51,302 nt of DNA from Rhodothermaceae bacterium Tc-Br11_B2g6_7 (GTDB taxonomy: Bacteria > Bacteroidota > Rhodothermia > Rhodothermales > Salinibacteraceae), in the NCBI GenBank assembly GCA_001564055.1, contig LKNB01000014.1:1-51302 (forward strand). Direction: 5' to 3'. This document shows, in pieces, positions 9,088-18,132 of the stretch; the first letter of the stretch is position 1, and each line of letters begins with the position of its first letter. A program made the translations under genes and the position numbers. The notes under the pieces were generated by a model. It saw only the letters and a list, made by a program, of their open reading frames with translations. It searched no databases and had not been told where the DNA came from.

Positions 9088-9116
9088 GCGAAATTTCGCT
9101 TGCGCAAGTATTTCGC
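9088..9116. promoter_or_regulatory. stacked palindromes, candidate operator of the divergent regulator
   Basis: Two adjacent perfect 10-bp palindromes, CGAAATTTCG (9089-9098) and CTTGCGCAAG (9099-9108), lie inside a wider inverted repeat with GCGAAAT (9088-9094) and ATTTCGC (9110-9116). The site overlaps the -35 element proposed for aceB and lies between the regulator gene and aceB. The TTGCGCAA core resembles the TTTGCAAA-type sites of RamB. Binding by the adjacent regulator is inferred from position. Confidence 0.6.
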
Positions 9117-9128
9117 CTGCGGTATGTT
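9100..9128 (+). promoter_or_regulatory. candidate aceB promoter
   Basis: TTGCGC (9100-9105), a 17-base spacer and TATGTT (9123-9128) resemble a sigma-70-type promoter about 40 bases before the aceB start. The -35 box lies within the palindromic site, so a bound repressor or activator would act directly on it. Confidence 0.45.
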
Positions 9129-9167
9129 GCCACTGTTATCATCCCAGTCACCTGATCGCTGCCGCTT

Positions 9168-10889
9168 ATGTCTACCTCCCCTCCAACCGCCCCGCCGCAG
9201 GACGCCGTCTCGTGGACGGACCTGGCGCCGGGCGTCGAAATCAACAAGGCGGCCTGGACGCCGAAGGCCAAGCAGGTCCTCACGCCAGACGCGCTGTCGA
9301 TCCTGGCCAAGGTGCACCGTGCCCTGGAGCCGCGCCGGCAGGAACTGTTGGCCGCACGGCGCGAGCGTCAGGCCGCCTACGATGCCGGTGAGTTACCTGA
9401 CTTCCTGCCCGCTGACGAGCACCCGGATGCCCATGGCGACTGGCAGGTGGCTCCGCTGCCGGACGACCTCTTGCAGCGCCGTGTGGAGATCACCGGGCCG
9501 GTCAACAACCCGAAGATGGTCATCAATATGCTTAGCCGCACGGACGATGGGGCCCGAGCCGATGCGGCCATGCTGGACTTCGAGGACTCAATGAAGCCGG
9601 CCTGGGGCAATGTGATGCAGGGCGTGCAGAACGTCGCCGAGGCTGCTGCCGGTACGCTCACCTTCAGCAAGACGACGTCCAACGGGGATACCAAGCACTA
9701 TGCGCTCGATCCTGACGACATGCCGCTTTTGATGGTGCGCATCCGCGGGCTGCATCTCAACGAAACCAACCTGCGCGTGGACGGCACGCCCATCAGCGGT
9801 GCTGTGCTGGACTTCGTGCTGAGCATGGTGCATACGGCGCGGACGCTCATGGAGCAGGACAAGACGCCCAAGTACTACGTGCCGAAGGTTGAGCATTACT
9901 TGGAAGCCCGCTGGTTCAATCAACTTTTTTTAGAAGCACAAAAAGCGCTTTCAATCCCGGAAGGCACCGTTAAGGCCACCTTTCTGATTGAGACGCTGCC
10001 CGCCGCCTTCCAGATGGAAGAGATCCTCTACGAGTACCGTCAGCATGCGGCGGGGCTCAATGGCGGCCGCTGGGATAAGATCTTCAGCGACATCAAGGTG
10101 CTGATGGAGCATGAGGACTACATCATGGCGGACCGCGGCAGCATTGGCATGAACCGGTACTGGATGCGCAACTATGCCGAGCTGCTCATCAAGATCTGCC
10201 ACCGCCACGGCGCCTTCGGCATGGGCGGCATGGCGGCCTTTACGCCGGGCAATACGCCCGAATTGCGCGAGGAGCAGACCCGCAAGGTGGTGGAGGACAA
10301 AGAGTTTGAGTCGTCCATTGGCCACGACGGCTGCTGGGTTTCGCATCCCTACTTCATCGAACCCGCGATGGCGCCGTTCACGGAGAAGAACCAGCTGGAC
10401 GTGATCCCGGACATTGACGATCAGCCCGACCTCCTGCCCGATTCTTCCGGTGAGAAGACCATGGCGGGCCTGCGTAAAAACGTGCGCGTAGGCATCGGCT
10501 ACATGAAGGGCTGGAACGAGGACATCGGATGTGTAGCGTGGGATAATCTGATGGAAGACCTCGCCACGCTCGAAATCTCCCGCGCGCAGATCTGGCAATG
10601 GCTCTATCACAACATCTCGCTCGATGATGGCCCCACCGTGACGCGGGAGCTGGTCCGGCAGGTGTTTGCAGAGGAGCTGGAGACCATCGAAGCAGAGGTG
10701 CATGAGGTGATGGAGGGGCAGCGCGATGACGCCATTGAAGAGCAGCTCCGGCGTTTCCGCAACGCCGCGGAGGATGCCGCTGCCATTTTCACCGAAGACA
10801 CCTTTCGTCCCTTCCTCACCCTTCACTCTGAACCCGCTGGCGTGGCGCGTGCCGACCTTCGCTCGGCCCTTCGCGCTGCTACCGCTTAA
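9168..10889 (+). CDS. aceB: malate synthase A
   Basis: Condenses glyoxylate with acetyl-CoA to malate, the second step of the glyoxylate bypass that allows growth on acetate and fatty acids. The 573-residue protein has the length of the A isoform and its diagnostic segments: GPVNNPKMVINML, MLDFEDSMKPAW (acidic metal ligands), LLMVRIRGLHL (glyoxylate-binding Arg), AAFQMEEILYEYR, the GMGGMAAFTP loop and MEDLATLEISRAQIWQW with the catalytic Asp region. The ATG at 9168 gives a normal N-terminus. aceA follows 48 bases later in the same direction, forming an aceBA operon driven from the regulated divergent promoter. Confidence 0.96.
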   Translation: MSTSPPTAPPQDAVSWTDLAPGVEINKAAWTPKAKQVLTPDALSILAKVHRALEPRRQELLAARRERQAAYDAGELPDFLPADEHPDAHGDWQVAPLPDDLLQRRVEITGPVNNPKMVINMLSRTDDGARADAAMLDFEDSMKPAWGNVMQGVQNVAEAAAGTLTFSKTTSNGDTKHYALDPDDMPLLMVRIRGLHLNETNLRVDGTPISGAVLDFVLSMVHTARTLMEQDKTPKYYVPKVEHYLEARWFNQLFLEAQKALSIPEGTVKATFLIETLPAAFQMEEILYEYRQHAAGLNGGRWDKIFSDIKVLMEHEDYIMADRGSIGMNRYWMRNYAELLIKICHRHGAFGMGGMAAFTPGNTPELREEQTRKVVEDKEFESSIGHDGCWVSHPYFIEPAMAPFTEKNQLDVIPDIDDQPDLLPDSSGEKTMAGLRKNVRVGIGYMKGWNEDIGCVAWDNLMEDLATLEISRAQIWQWLYHNISLDDGPTVTRELVRQVFAEELETIEAEVHEVMEGQRDDAIEEQLRRFRNAAEDAAAIFTEDTFRPFLTLHSEPAGVARADLRSALRAATA

Positions 10890-10937
10890 GGCCACACTAC
10901 CCGTACGTTCTCATCCTTTTACGCTGAGAGGTCCCCT

Positions 10938-12245
10938 ATGGAAGCCCGTTCAAATGGAACCCCCCGCACCGATGCCGAGCGCATCGCCGATCTGGAATCA
11001 CGCTGGAGCACCGACCCGCGCTGGGCGCAGGTCGAGCGTCCCTACGACGCAGCCGAAGTCGTGCGTCTACAACAAACCTTTCCGATAGAATACACCCTGG
11101 CCCAACGAGGCGCCGAGCGCCTCTGGAAGCTTCTGCACGAGGAGGATTACATTCCCGCCCTTGGCGCGCTCACGGGCGGACAAGCCCTGCAGCAGGTGAA
11201 GGCCGGGCTGAAAGCCATCTACCTGAGTGGCTGGCAGGTGGCGGCCGATGCCAACCTGGCCGGGCAGATGTACCCCGATCAAAGCCTGTATCCGGCCGAC
11301 AGCGTGCCGTCGGTGGTGCGCCGCATCAACAATACGCTGCTCCGCGCCGACCAGATCGCCCACACGGAGGGCGATACGGACACGTACTGGATGGCGCCCA
11401 TCATGGCGGATGCAGAGGCCGGCTTTGGCGGTGTGCTGAACGCCTTTGAGCTCATGAAGGCGATGATCGATGCTGGAGCGGCTGGGGTCCACTATGAAGA
11501 CCAGCTCGCAGCTGAGAAAAAGTGCGGCCACCTCGGGGGCAAGGTGCTGGTGCCCACCGACCAGTTCATCAGTGTGCTGACCGCCGCGCGCCTGGCCGCC
11601 GACGTGATGGACGTGCCCACCCTGCTCGTGGCGCGCACCGACGCCGACAGCGCGACGCTGCTCACCAGCAATATTGACGAGCGCGACCATCCGTTCATCG
11701 CCAGCGAGGAGCGGACAGCAGAGGGTTTCTACCATATCGATAATGGCATGGACTACTGCATTGCCCGCAGCCTGGCCTATGCGCCGTATGCTGACCTCCT
11801 ATGGATGGAGACCTCCAACCCGAATCTGGAGCAGGCCAAGACGTTTGCCGAGGCGATTCACAAAGAGTATCCGGACCAGATGCTGGCCTACAACTGCTCC
11901 CCCTCGTTCAACTGGAAGCAGCACCTGGACGACGCGACCCTCAAGAAATTCCAGCGTGAGCTGGGTGCCATGGGGTATGCGTTCCAGTTCGTCACGCTCG
12001 CCGGATTCCATGCACTCAACCACAGCATGTTTACGCTCGCCAGAGGGTACCGCGACGAGGGCATGGCGGCCTACTCGGAGCTCCAGCAAGCGGAGTTTGC
12101 GCTGGAGTCCGAAGGCTACACGGCCACCAAGCACCAGCGCGAAGTAGGCACGGGATACTTTGACGCCGTGCGCGATGTGATCACCGGCGGTACGTCCAGC
12201 ACGGGCGCCATGGAGGGCTCTACCGAAATGGCGCAGTTTGAATAG
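10938..12245 (+). CDS. aceA: isocitrate lyase
   Basis: Cleaves isocitrate to succinate and glyoxylate, the entry step of the glyoxylate bypass. The 435-residue protein has the catalytic signature KKCGH with Cys196, nearly the same position as in the E. coli enzyme. It also has [29 protein letters not shown] and [11 protein letters not shown]. The ATG at 10938 is preceded by AGAGG at a suitable distance, supporting this start. It is second in the operon after aceB, and a strong terminator follows about 110 bases downstream. Length and motifs match the tetrameric AceA-type enzymes. Confidence 0.97.
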   Translation: MEARSNGTPRTDAERIADLESRWSTDPRWAQVERPYDAAEVVRLQQTFPIEYTLAQRGAERLWKLLHEEDYIPALGALTGGQALQQVKAGLKAIYLSGWQVAADANLAGQMYPDQSLYPADSVPSVVRRINNTLLRADQIAHTEGDTDTYWMAPIMADAEAGFGGVLNAFELMKAMIDAGAAGVHYEDQLAAEKKCGHLGGKVLVPTDQFISVLTAARLAADVMDVPTLLVARTDADSATLLTSNIDERDHPFIASEERTAEGFYHIDNGMDYCIARSLAYAPYADLLWMETSNPNLEQAKTFAEAIHKEYPDQMLAYNCSPSFNWKQHLDDATLKKFQRELGAMGYAFQFVTLAGFHALNHSMFTLARGYRDEGMAAYSELQQAEFALESEGYTATKHQREVGTGYFDAVRDVITGGTSSTGAMEGSTEMAQFE

Positions 12246-12353
12246 AGCGCTTCGGCGCACAAACAGGGAAATAGCAACGGTTTGTGGCAAATAATCGCGA
12301 CGGGCTGCAACCCTGGTTCAACTCATCGTTACAAAGAAATCGTTGTAATAGGG

Positions 12354-12405
12354 AAAGCTGCGGTACGGAGCCCCTCACAGGGTTTCGCGCCGCAGCTTTT
12401 ATTTT
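12354..12405 (+). terminator. rho-independent terminator of aceBA
   Basis: AAAGCTGCGG (12354-12363) pairs with CCGCAGCTTT (12390-12399), followed by TATTTT. The long loop contains further GC pairing potential. It lies in the convergent spacer between aceA and the acyl-CoA dehydrogenase gene. T residues favour forward termination. Confidence 0.75.
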
Positions 12406-12476
12406 GGGCTCCGCTTTGGGTGGTGCGCCGTTGCCCGGTTCTTGTGCCGAGGCTGTTTAATGTGGACGGCAGCGGG

Positions 12477-14186
12477 TTAGTGCATTGCCTCAGCTGTAGC
12501 CGCGTGGGGCAGGGGGGTATCCATCGCCAGGGCCTGCGTGGCCGGGCGATCGCGCTGTCGGTGAAGATGGTTCAGGCCCTCGGCGGCGAGGCGCTGCGCA
12601 GCGGTTGCGGCCCGGGCATCGCCGTCGTGGTCCAGGCGCCACTGGGCATGCCGGGCCAGCAGCGCCGCCTCCAGCGCGTGCCCCAGCGTAAGGGCAAAGC
12701 GGCGCGCCCCGGCCTGTAGCGTACCCGAACCGGCCTGCTGCGCCTCCGCGAGCCAGTCAGCTGCCGCAGCGAACGCCTCCGTCGCCGCTTCCATACAGGG
12801 CGTTAGCTCGGGGCTGGTGACGGCTGCGCGGCAGCGCTGCAGCTCGTCCTGCAGCGGCGCCAGCCCGTTGGTGTGCTGCAGCGCCCGCAGCACGTCCAGC
12901 GACAGCACGTTCGTGGTGCCTTCCCAGATGGACAGCACCTGCATGTCGCGGAGCAGCGGGGGGATGCCCGTGTCTTCCACATAGCCGTTGCCGCCAAACG
13001 CTTCCACAATCTCACTGGCTACAGCCACCCCCTGACGTGCGGTGGTAAGCTTGCTCAGGGGCGTAAGCAGCCGCAGTAGCGGGGCGACTGCGGCAGTGCC
13101 GTGCTCTTCAGCTCCCAGCAACTCGACTGTGCGAAACGTCAGATGAAACGCGCCCTCGTAGGTGGCCTGCAGCCCGGCTAACGTGTCGGCGTGCAGGGGC
13201 AACTCGGCCAGCGGATGCCCAAACGCCTGCCGCTTGCTGGCGTAGTCACGTGCCAACGCCAGCCCGCGGCGCATGAGGGCCACCGCCGTCACCGCGTTCC
13301 ATGTGCGCGTTATGTTGAGCATCGGCGCGATGGCACGCACCCCTCCGGTGAGTCCCGCCACCGGCGTCGCGCGCAGGCCGTCGAGCGTAAGCTCCGCAGT
13401 GGGCAATTTACGCGTGCCGAGCTTCTCTTTGAGGCGGTTAACGGTTAGGCCCTGCAGCCGCCCGTCAGCATCGCGGAGCTCCACGTAGAAGAGGGCGAGG
13501 CCGTTGCTATTGTCGTCGTTACCTTCCGGGCGGGCCAGTGCCAGCGCCATCTGCGAGGTGACGGCCGAGGTAAACCACTTGCGCCCGTAGAGGCGCCAGG
13601 TGCCGTCGGCATCTTGCCGGGCCACGGTTTCCGTGCGGCTTACATCAGAGCCCCCCGGGAGCTCCGTCATCCACTGCCCACTTGTCCAAAACGTGGCTGG
13701 GTCGCGGCTGATGAGGTGGGGCACCGCGCAGTCGATAAGGGCCTTGTTTCCCGAGGCCAACAGCGCACGCGCCGCGCCATCCGTCATGGCCAGCGGACAG
13801 CCAAAGATGTCGGTCGAGGGGATGAAGAGGTACGCCAGCGCCATCTGCTCGACGCGGGCGTGCGCATCGGCATCCGCGGCGTAGGCCCGGCCCACGAGGC
13901 CGTGCGTAGCAGCCAACGGCTCGGCTTCCTGCCAGACGCGCGTCACGTCAATACGGTCGATGCGCTCGCCCCACGGACTGTAGCGGGTGAGGGTGGGCTC
14001 GGCGGCATAGTCTTTAAGCTGCAAATCGTACAACCAGCCCCCGGCGGCTTCCCCGAGCGTCATCAGGGCTGGTGTGAGGGCCTTCTGGCGCTCCTCGGGC
14101 AGCATGCGCTGCAGGTAGGCCTGCAACACGCGATCGTCCGTGTACTGATGGCCAAGGGCAGGAGGCGGTTGTCGAAAGGGGTTCAT
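12477..14186 (-). CDS. AidB-like acyl-CoA dehydrogenase
   Basis: A flavoprotein of 569 residues from the acyl-CoA dehydrogenase superfamily, close to the AidB branch. It has WMTELPGGSDVSRTET, YGRKWFTSA (FAD-contacting), LGTRKLPTAEL, RQAFGHPL and the AidB-type end EAFGGNGYVEDTGIPPLLRDMQVLSIWEGTTNV split over normal spacing. E. coli AidB is 541 residues and is linked to alkylation damage. Most homologues in other phyla are of unknown substrate, with acyl-CoA oxidation assumed. Surrounded here by lipid-catabolism genes, a metabolic role is more likely than a repair role. It is convergent with aceA and divergent from the crotonase gene. Confidence 0.88.
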   Translation of the reverse strand: MNPFRQPPPALGHQYTDDRVLQAYLQRMLPEERQKALTPALMTLGEAAGGWLYDLQLKDYAAEPTLTRYSPWGERIDRIDVTRVWQEAEPLAATHGLVGRAYAADADAHARVEQMALAYLFIPSTDIFGCPLAMTDGAARALLASGNKALIDCAVPHLISRDPATFWTSGQWMTELPGGSDVSRTETVARQDADGTWRLYGRKWFTSAVTSQMALALARPEGNDDNSNGLALFYVELRDADGRLQGLTVNRLKEKLGTRKLPTAELTLDGLRATPVAGLTGGVRAIAPMLNITRTWNAVTAVALMRRGLALARDYASKRQAFGHPLAELPLHADTLAGLQATYEGAFHLTFRTVELLGAEEHGTAAVAPLLRLLTPLSKLTTARQGVAVASEIVEAFGGNGYVEDTGIPPLLRDMQVLSIWEGTTNVLSLDVLRALQHTNGLAPLQDELQRCRAAVTSPELTPCMEAATEAFAAAADWLAEAQQAGSGTLQAGARRFALTLGHALEAALLARHAQWRLDHDGDARAATAAQRLAAEGLNHLHRQRDRPATQALAMDTPLPHAATAEAMH

Positions 14187-14373
14187 GGCGTGCAGGACGT
14201 AAGGTCAGAAGAACACCGGTCGTGCGTCTGATCGCACCATCGGCCAGAGGGAAACCACGACCCGTGCGCCAACAGACACGCACAGAATCGTAGCGCCTTG
14301 GTTTACACTGTTAAGTTAAATCCGTACGTTTGTTGCTGAAGCGCTTCCATCCCCCGTTTATGCTGCGCCCATA

Positions 14374-15216
14374 ATGTCCTTTGCTTCTGAGGTGTTGTCG
14401 CTGGACCAATCGGATCACGTGGCCACGGTCACGCTGGATCGCCCCGCGCGGAAAAACGCCTTTGGCCCGGCGTTCTGGGCCGACTTCCCAGAGGTGATGC
14501 AGCAGTGCACCACCGATGCTGACACCCGCGTGGTGATCCTGGTTGCCGCTGGGGCGGTCTTCAGCGCGGGGTTGGATCTGCAGGAGATGGCCCCCCTCTT
14601 GCTTGGTGCTGGGGCAGATCCGACGGCCGCCCCGCCGCCTCCTTCGGCTGCCGAGCGGCAGCGCCTCCTGCAGCAGATCGAGCGCATGCAGGAAGCGTTC
14701 ACTGCGGTGGCTGACTGCCCGAAGCCCGTTATTGCAGCAGTTCATGGCCCTTGTATTGGGGCCGGCGTCGACCTCATTACGGCTTGCGACCTGCGCCTGG
14801 CTGCGGCCGACGCCGTGTTCTCGGTGCGCGAAACCCGCATGGCGATGGTGCCCGACCTCGGGACCCTGCAGCGCCTGCGCGGCATCATCCCAGAAGGCCA
14901 CGTGGCCGAGCTTGTGTACACGGGGCGCGACATTGATGCGGCACAGGCGCAGACGATCGGGCTCATAAACGACGTGTTTGACGACCGGGCCGCGCTGCAG
15001 GTCGGGGCGAAGGCCCTGGCGGACCGCATCGCCGCCAATGCACCACAGGCTGTCCAAGGCGCCAAAAAGATGCTTCGCGCCGCGCGCCGCGCCGATGAAC
15101 AGGAGGGGCTGGAGCGCGTGGCCCTGCACAATGCGGCCTTTCTGCCCTCTGATGACCTGCGCGAAGCGCTCACCGCCTTTTTCGAGAAGCGCCCGCCCAC
15201 CTTCACCGGCTCCTGA
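14374..15216 (+). CDS. enoyl-CoA hydratase/isomerase, dienoyl-CoA isomerase-like
   Basis: A crotonase-fold protein of 280 residues. Oxyanion-hole motifs are seen in FSAGLDL and GPCIGAGVDLITACDLRLAA. The segment SVRETRMAMVPDLGTLQRLRG has an acidic pair (Glu in RET, Asp in VPDLGTLQRL). These match the catalytic acids of delta(3,5)-delta(2,4)-dienoyl-CoA isomerase (ECH1), which prepares unsaturated fatty acids for beta-oxidation. A proline/alanine-rich insert occurs near residues 85-95. The next gene starts 28 bases downstream on the same strand, so they are probably cotranscribed. It is divergent from the acyl-CoA dehydrogenase gene (187-base spacer). A general enoyl-CoA hydratase is the alternative. 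Confidence 0.85.
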   Translation: MSFASEVLSLDQSDHVATVTLDRPARKNAFGPAFWADFPEVMQQCTTDADTRVVILVAAGAVFSAGLDLQEMAPLLLGAGADPTAAPPPPSAAERQRLLQQIERMQEAFTAVADCPKPVIAAVHGPCIGAGVDLITACDLRLAAADAVFSVRETRMAMVPDLGTLQRLRGIIPEGHVAELVYTGRDIDAAQAQTIGLINDVFDDRAALQVGAKALADRIAANAPQAVQGAKKMLRAARRADEQEGLERVALHNAAFLPSDDLREALTAFFEKRPPTFTGS

Positions 15217-15244
15217 CCCTTTCCCTCTCTTTTTAGATCTTCTT

Positions 15245-16066
15245 ATGGCTGACCTTAACGGCAAGACCCTCTTCATCACCGGCGCGAGCCGCGGCATTGG
15301 AAAAGCTATTGCGCTCCGCGCCGCTGCCGATGGTGCCAACATTGTTATCGCGGCTAAAACCACCGAGCCGCATCCCGATCTCCCCGGTACCATCTACACC
15401 ACCGCCGAAGCTGTGGAGGAGGCGGGCGGGCAAAGCCTGGCGTGTAAGGTAGATATCCGGTTTGAAGAGCAGATTGAAGAAGCCGTTGCCGAAGCCGTTG
15501 ACACGTTTGGGGGCATCGACATTTGCATCAACAATGCCAGTGCCATCTACCTGGCCGGCACGCTCGATACGCCGATGAAGCGGTACGACCTCATGCAGGA
15601 GGTGAACACGCGGGGCACGTTTGCCACGTCCCGGGCGTGCCTGCCGCATTTGCTGGAGGCCGAAAATCCGCACATCCTGACGATGTCGCCGCCCCTCAAC
15701 ATGGAGCCGCGCTGGTTTGGGCAGCATGTGGCGTACACGATCTCCAAGTACGGCATGAGCATGTGCGTGATGGGCATGGCGGCCGAGTTCAAGGATGCGG
15801 GGGTCGCCGTAAACGCCCTCTGGCCGAAGACGACGATCGCCACGGCTGCGGTGCGCAATCTGCTCGGGGGAGAGGCGATGGTGCAGGCGTCACGCCAACC
15901 GGCCATTGTAGCCGACGCGGCCTACGAGATCCTGCGCCAGCCGAGCACGGACGCCACCGGGCAGTTCTTTATCGACGAAGAGGTGCTGCGTGAGGCGGGC
16001 ATCACCGACCTGACGAGTTACGCCGTCAACCCGGACAATGAGCTCCAGCCGGACCTCTTTCTGTAG
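15245..16066 (+). CDS. HSDL2-like short-chain dehydrogenase
   Basis: A 273-residue SDR that resembles the catalytic part of hydroxysteroid dehydrogenase-like protein 2. It has FITGASRGIGKAIALRAAADGANI, the insert AAKTTEPHPDLPGTIYT typical of HSDL2, NNASAI, a Ser in TMSPPLNM, and YTISKYGMS. The second half (AVNALWPKTTIATAAVRNLLGG) also fits. Human HSDL2 carries an added SCP2 domain; here an SCP2 protein is encoded separately at 17762-18082. The ATG at 15245 places the Rossmann motif at the N-terminus, whereas an upstream frame extension overlaps the crotonase gene and is not protein-like. Likely acts on a lipid-derived carbonyl; substrate unknown. Confidence 0.85.
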   Translation: MADLNGKTLFITGASRGIGKAIALRAAADGANIVIAAKTTEPHPDLPGTIYTTAEAVEEAGGQSLACKVDIRFEEQIEEAVAEAVDTFGGIDICINNASAIYLAGTLDTPMKRYDLMQEVNTRGTFATSRACLPHLLEAENPHILTMSPPLNMEPRWFGQHVAYTISKYGMSMCVMGMAAEFKDAGVAVNALWPKTTIATAAVRNLLGGEAMVQASRQPAIVADAAYEILRQPSTDATGQFFIDEEVLREAGITDLTSYAVNPDNELQPDLFL

Positions 16067-16114
16067 GGTAGCCACATGGGCAGGTGCTGGAATAGCGGCC
16101 TCCTGTCGCCGCTG

Positions 16115-16684
16115 CTACGAGGTGGTGCGCTGGTACCACGTCACAGCCGAGAATGCGAGATAGAGGCCATAGACGGGCAGTGCGCCGACAGCGATCCAGC
16201 CCCAGATGGTGGGGTCCGCCTCGCCGTGCACGAAGGTGAAGTACTCCTCCGGTAGCGCAAACCACAGATCACAAAACAGGTTGGGCCCGCCACCGACCAC
16301 ACACGGCAGAGCGGGCATGATGAGGGGGATGCTGAACGCGCACAGACCCGTCACGACCCAGCGCCACCCCCGATACACGGCCCGGAGGCGCGAGGCGCCA
16401 GGTAGGCGACTATCCGGCGGATGATAGATAGCATCCCCCATCCAGACGGCGGCCGGGATGAACAGCAGCGCCAGAAATCCTGTGAGGTACCCTACGGCAA
16501 GTTCTGCGCTCAACAGGTACACCGTGATGGCCAGCAGTGAGGAGACCCGCCAGTACACCAGCATCCGCCGTGCGACGGTGGCATCCCGCAGGGCCACCCC
16601 CAGGAAGACCAACGGAAATAAGATCAGCACCACGACCGCCACCATCACATCCAGGCGGATCAGCCATTCGATGATCGTTTCCAT
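16115..16684 (-). CDS. four-helix membrane protein, DUF3177-like
   Basis: A 189-residue inner-membrane protein with about five hydrophobic segments: VAVVVLILFPLVFLGVAL, LLAITVYLLSAELAVGYL, FLALLFIPAAVWMG, VVTGLCAFSIPLIMPAL and IAVGALPVYGLYLAF. The YWRVSSLLAITVYL segment and overall layout recall DUF3177, a family best known from cyanobacteria. This assignment is from memory and not checked. Two cysteines (in PCVVGG and FCDLW) flank a short loop and may form a disulphide. It is convergent with the HSDL2-like gene, 48 bases away, with no obvious functional link to it. Confidence 0.7.
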   Translation of the reverse strand: METIIEWLIRLDVMVAVVVLILFPLVFLGVALRDATVARRMLVYWRVSSLLAITVYLLSAELAVGYLTGFLALLFIPAAVWMGDAIYHPPDSRLPGASRLRAVYRGWRWVVTGLCAFSIPLIMPALPCVVGGGPNLFCDLWFALPEEYFTFVHGEADPTIWGWIAVGALPVYGLYLAFSAVTWYQRTTS

Positions 16685-16848
16685 AAGCGGCAGGCGACCG
16701 ATGAGCAGGGGAAGGTACCAGGAGGTAGGATATCAGATAGTAGGGCTCCCATCGCCGGCATGCAAGCGACGGGCTTCATCCATACACTGATGTGCTGCAC
16801 CGCAAAGGCGCAGGCACAGAGGCGGTGGTACGCCGAACGCGTGGTGCC

Positions 16849-17511
16849 CTATGCGTCTTCTTCGTGACCCCAGGGGGCGGGCGGAGGGTCATCCATCGGG
16901 TCGGAGAGGTCAAAGTCTACCCGCCAGCTCCAGTTTACATCGCGCACCGTGCCGTAGGTGTAGCGGTCCCCGGCCTCTACCTCCAGGCGCCAGCCGCGCC
17001 AGATGCCGGTTTCCTCGGTGCGTTCCTGCGACAGAAACTCCTGCCGTTCAGCCGAGCCGGGACCGGTGGTAAAGCCGCCATACATGGTCACCTCATCGTC
17101 CGAGCCATCGGGCTTGCGGTGGTCGTGCCGGAGCTCCAGGCGGTCGTCGTGCCGGGTCAGGATCCACGTGCGGGAGCGGTCCCAGCCGTCGTCGGTTTCG
17201 ATGTGGAATGGGATTTCCATCCGATCCTCCTCGCAGACGCGGAAGTGGGCAATGAGGAGCTCGTCGCCATCCAGCATCTCATCACCCTCGGGCTCCAGCG
17301 TCAACCCGCCCGGGTAGGCGTTGCCGCAGTGCGCCTGCATCGTCGCCCACCAGTCGTCGGCCGGACGCTCGTCTGTCGGTTCGTCGGTAGCGTCAGCGGT
17401 AGTGCTGGTGTCGTCGGGAGCGTCTGGTTCACAGCCTGTCAGCAAGAGGGCGGAAAGGAGCAGGAGGCCAACAAACGAGAGGCCGCGCGAGGGCATGGAG
17501 CGATGAAGCAT
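16849..17511 (-). CDS. acidic lipoprotein, conserved hypothetical
   Basis: A lipoprotein with a type II signal peptide ending in the lipobox LLTGC, followed by a Thr/Asp-rich linker and a domain of about 160 residues. Recognisable stretches are HCGNAYPGGLTLEPEGDEML, the segment RSRTWILTRHDDRLELRHDH and MYGGFTTGPGSAERQEFL. I recall these from a widespread uncharacterised family, without a known function. I chose the start at 17511 (MLHRSMPSRG). A start at 17496 is equally possible, and 17559 would add 16 unlikely residues. Two cysteines in the domain (HCGN, RVCEED) could pair. The protein is probably anchored in the outer or inner membrane facing the periplasm. Confidence 0.75.
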   Translation of the reverse strand: MLHRSMPSRGLSFVGLLLLSALLLTGCEPDAPDDTSTTADATDEPTDERPADDWWATMQAHCGNAYPGGLTLEPEGDEMLDGDELLIAHFRVCEEDRMEIPFHIETDDGWDRSRTWILTRHDDRLELRHDHRKPDGSDDEVTMYGGFTTGPGSAERQEFLSQERTEETGIWRGWRLEVEAGDRYTYGTVRDVNWSWRVDFDLSDPMDDPPPAPWGHEEDA

Positions 17512-17679
17512 AGGGGGAAGGCAGATGATGGGAGCGTGCAGTGATGGGACCGTAAGCATACGGGATGCCCAGCAAAAAAGCGTAGTGCCGCGCCGCCGGG
17601 TGTCCTCTTGTATGCGCCCGTGGTGGTCTCATGTGGGGATAGTTGTCATGCCAGATAGGACCAAACGTGTTGCGGCTGG

Positions 17680-17708
17680 TTGCATCCTTGGGGGATACAT
17701 AGTATGCT
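17680..17708 (+). promoter_or_regulatory. candidate promoter of the SCP2 gene
   Basis: TTGCAT (17680-17685), 17 bases, then TATGCT (17703-17708), about 53 bases before the SCP2 start. The layout matches the aceB promoter candidate, which slightly raises confidence in both. Confidence 0.45.
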
Positions 17709-17761
17709 ACACATGCTGTGTGCCATCCCCCCTGTTTCCCTCCCGCACCTCACCATCTTGC

Positions 17762-18082
17762 ATGTATACAAGCATTCCAGAAGTCCTCTCGTCGTATGAG
17801 GAAAACTTTGACCCCAACAAAGCGGCCGGACTTGATGGCACCGTACAGTTGAGCCTCGGTGGCGATGGCGGTGGAGAGTACGCCATCACCATTCGTGACC
17901 AAGACCTTGCTGTAGAGGAAGGCAGGCACGAGAACCCCGACGTGGTCGTGAAAACCACCGCCGCTCACTGGCTGGCCGTCAACAATGGAAAGGCCAACCC
18001 CATGATGCTGATGATGCAGGGTAAGCTCAAGATCAAGGGCTCTATGGCCATGGCCACGAAATTCCAGGCCCTCATCAACTGA
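17762..18082 (+). CDS. SCP2 sterol-binding domain protein
   Basis: A stand-alone sterol carrier protein 2 domain of 106 residues starting at the ATG at 17762. It shows the layout of the family: an N-terminal helix (SSYEENFDPNKAAGL), VQLSLGG, YAITIRDQDLAVEEG, PDVVVKTTAAHWLAVNNGKANPMM split by normal loops, and LKIKGSMAMATKFQALIN. The domain binds fatty acyl-CoA, sterols or other hydrophobic ligands and moves or presents them to enzymes. Placement among lipid-catabolism genes fits. A longer frame from 17525 would add 79 residues that do not look like protein. The gene is convergent with the SDR at 18133. Confidence 0.9.
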   Translation: MYTSIPEVLSSYEENFDPNKAAGLDGTVQLSLGGDGGGEYAITIRDQDLAVEEGRHENPDVVVKTTAAHWLAVNNGKANPMMLMMQGKLKIKGSMAMATKFQALIN

Positions 18083-18132
18083 GGTGTTTGGCGCCCGAGG
18101 ACGTTGGGGAGCCAGCGCATGAAGGTGCGGGC

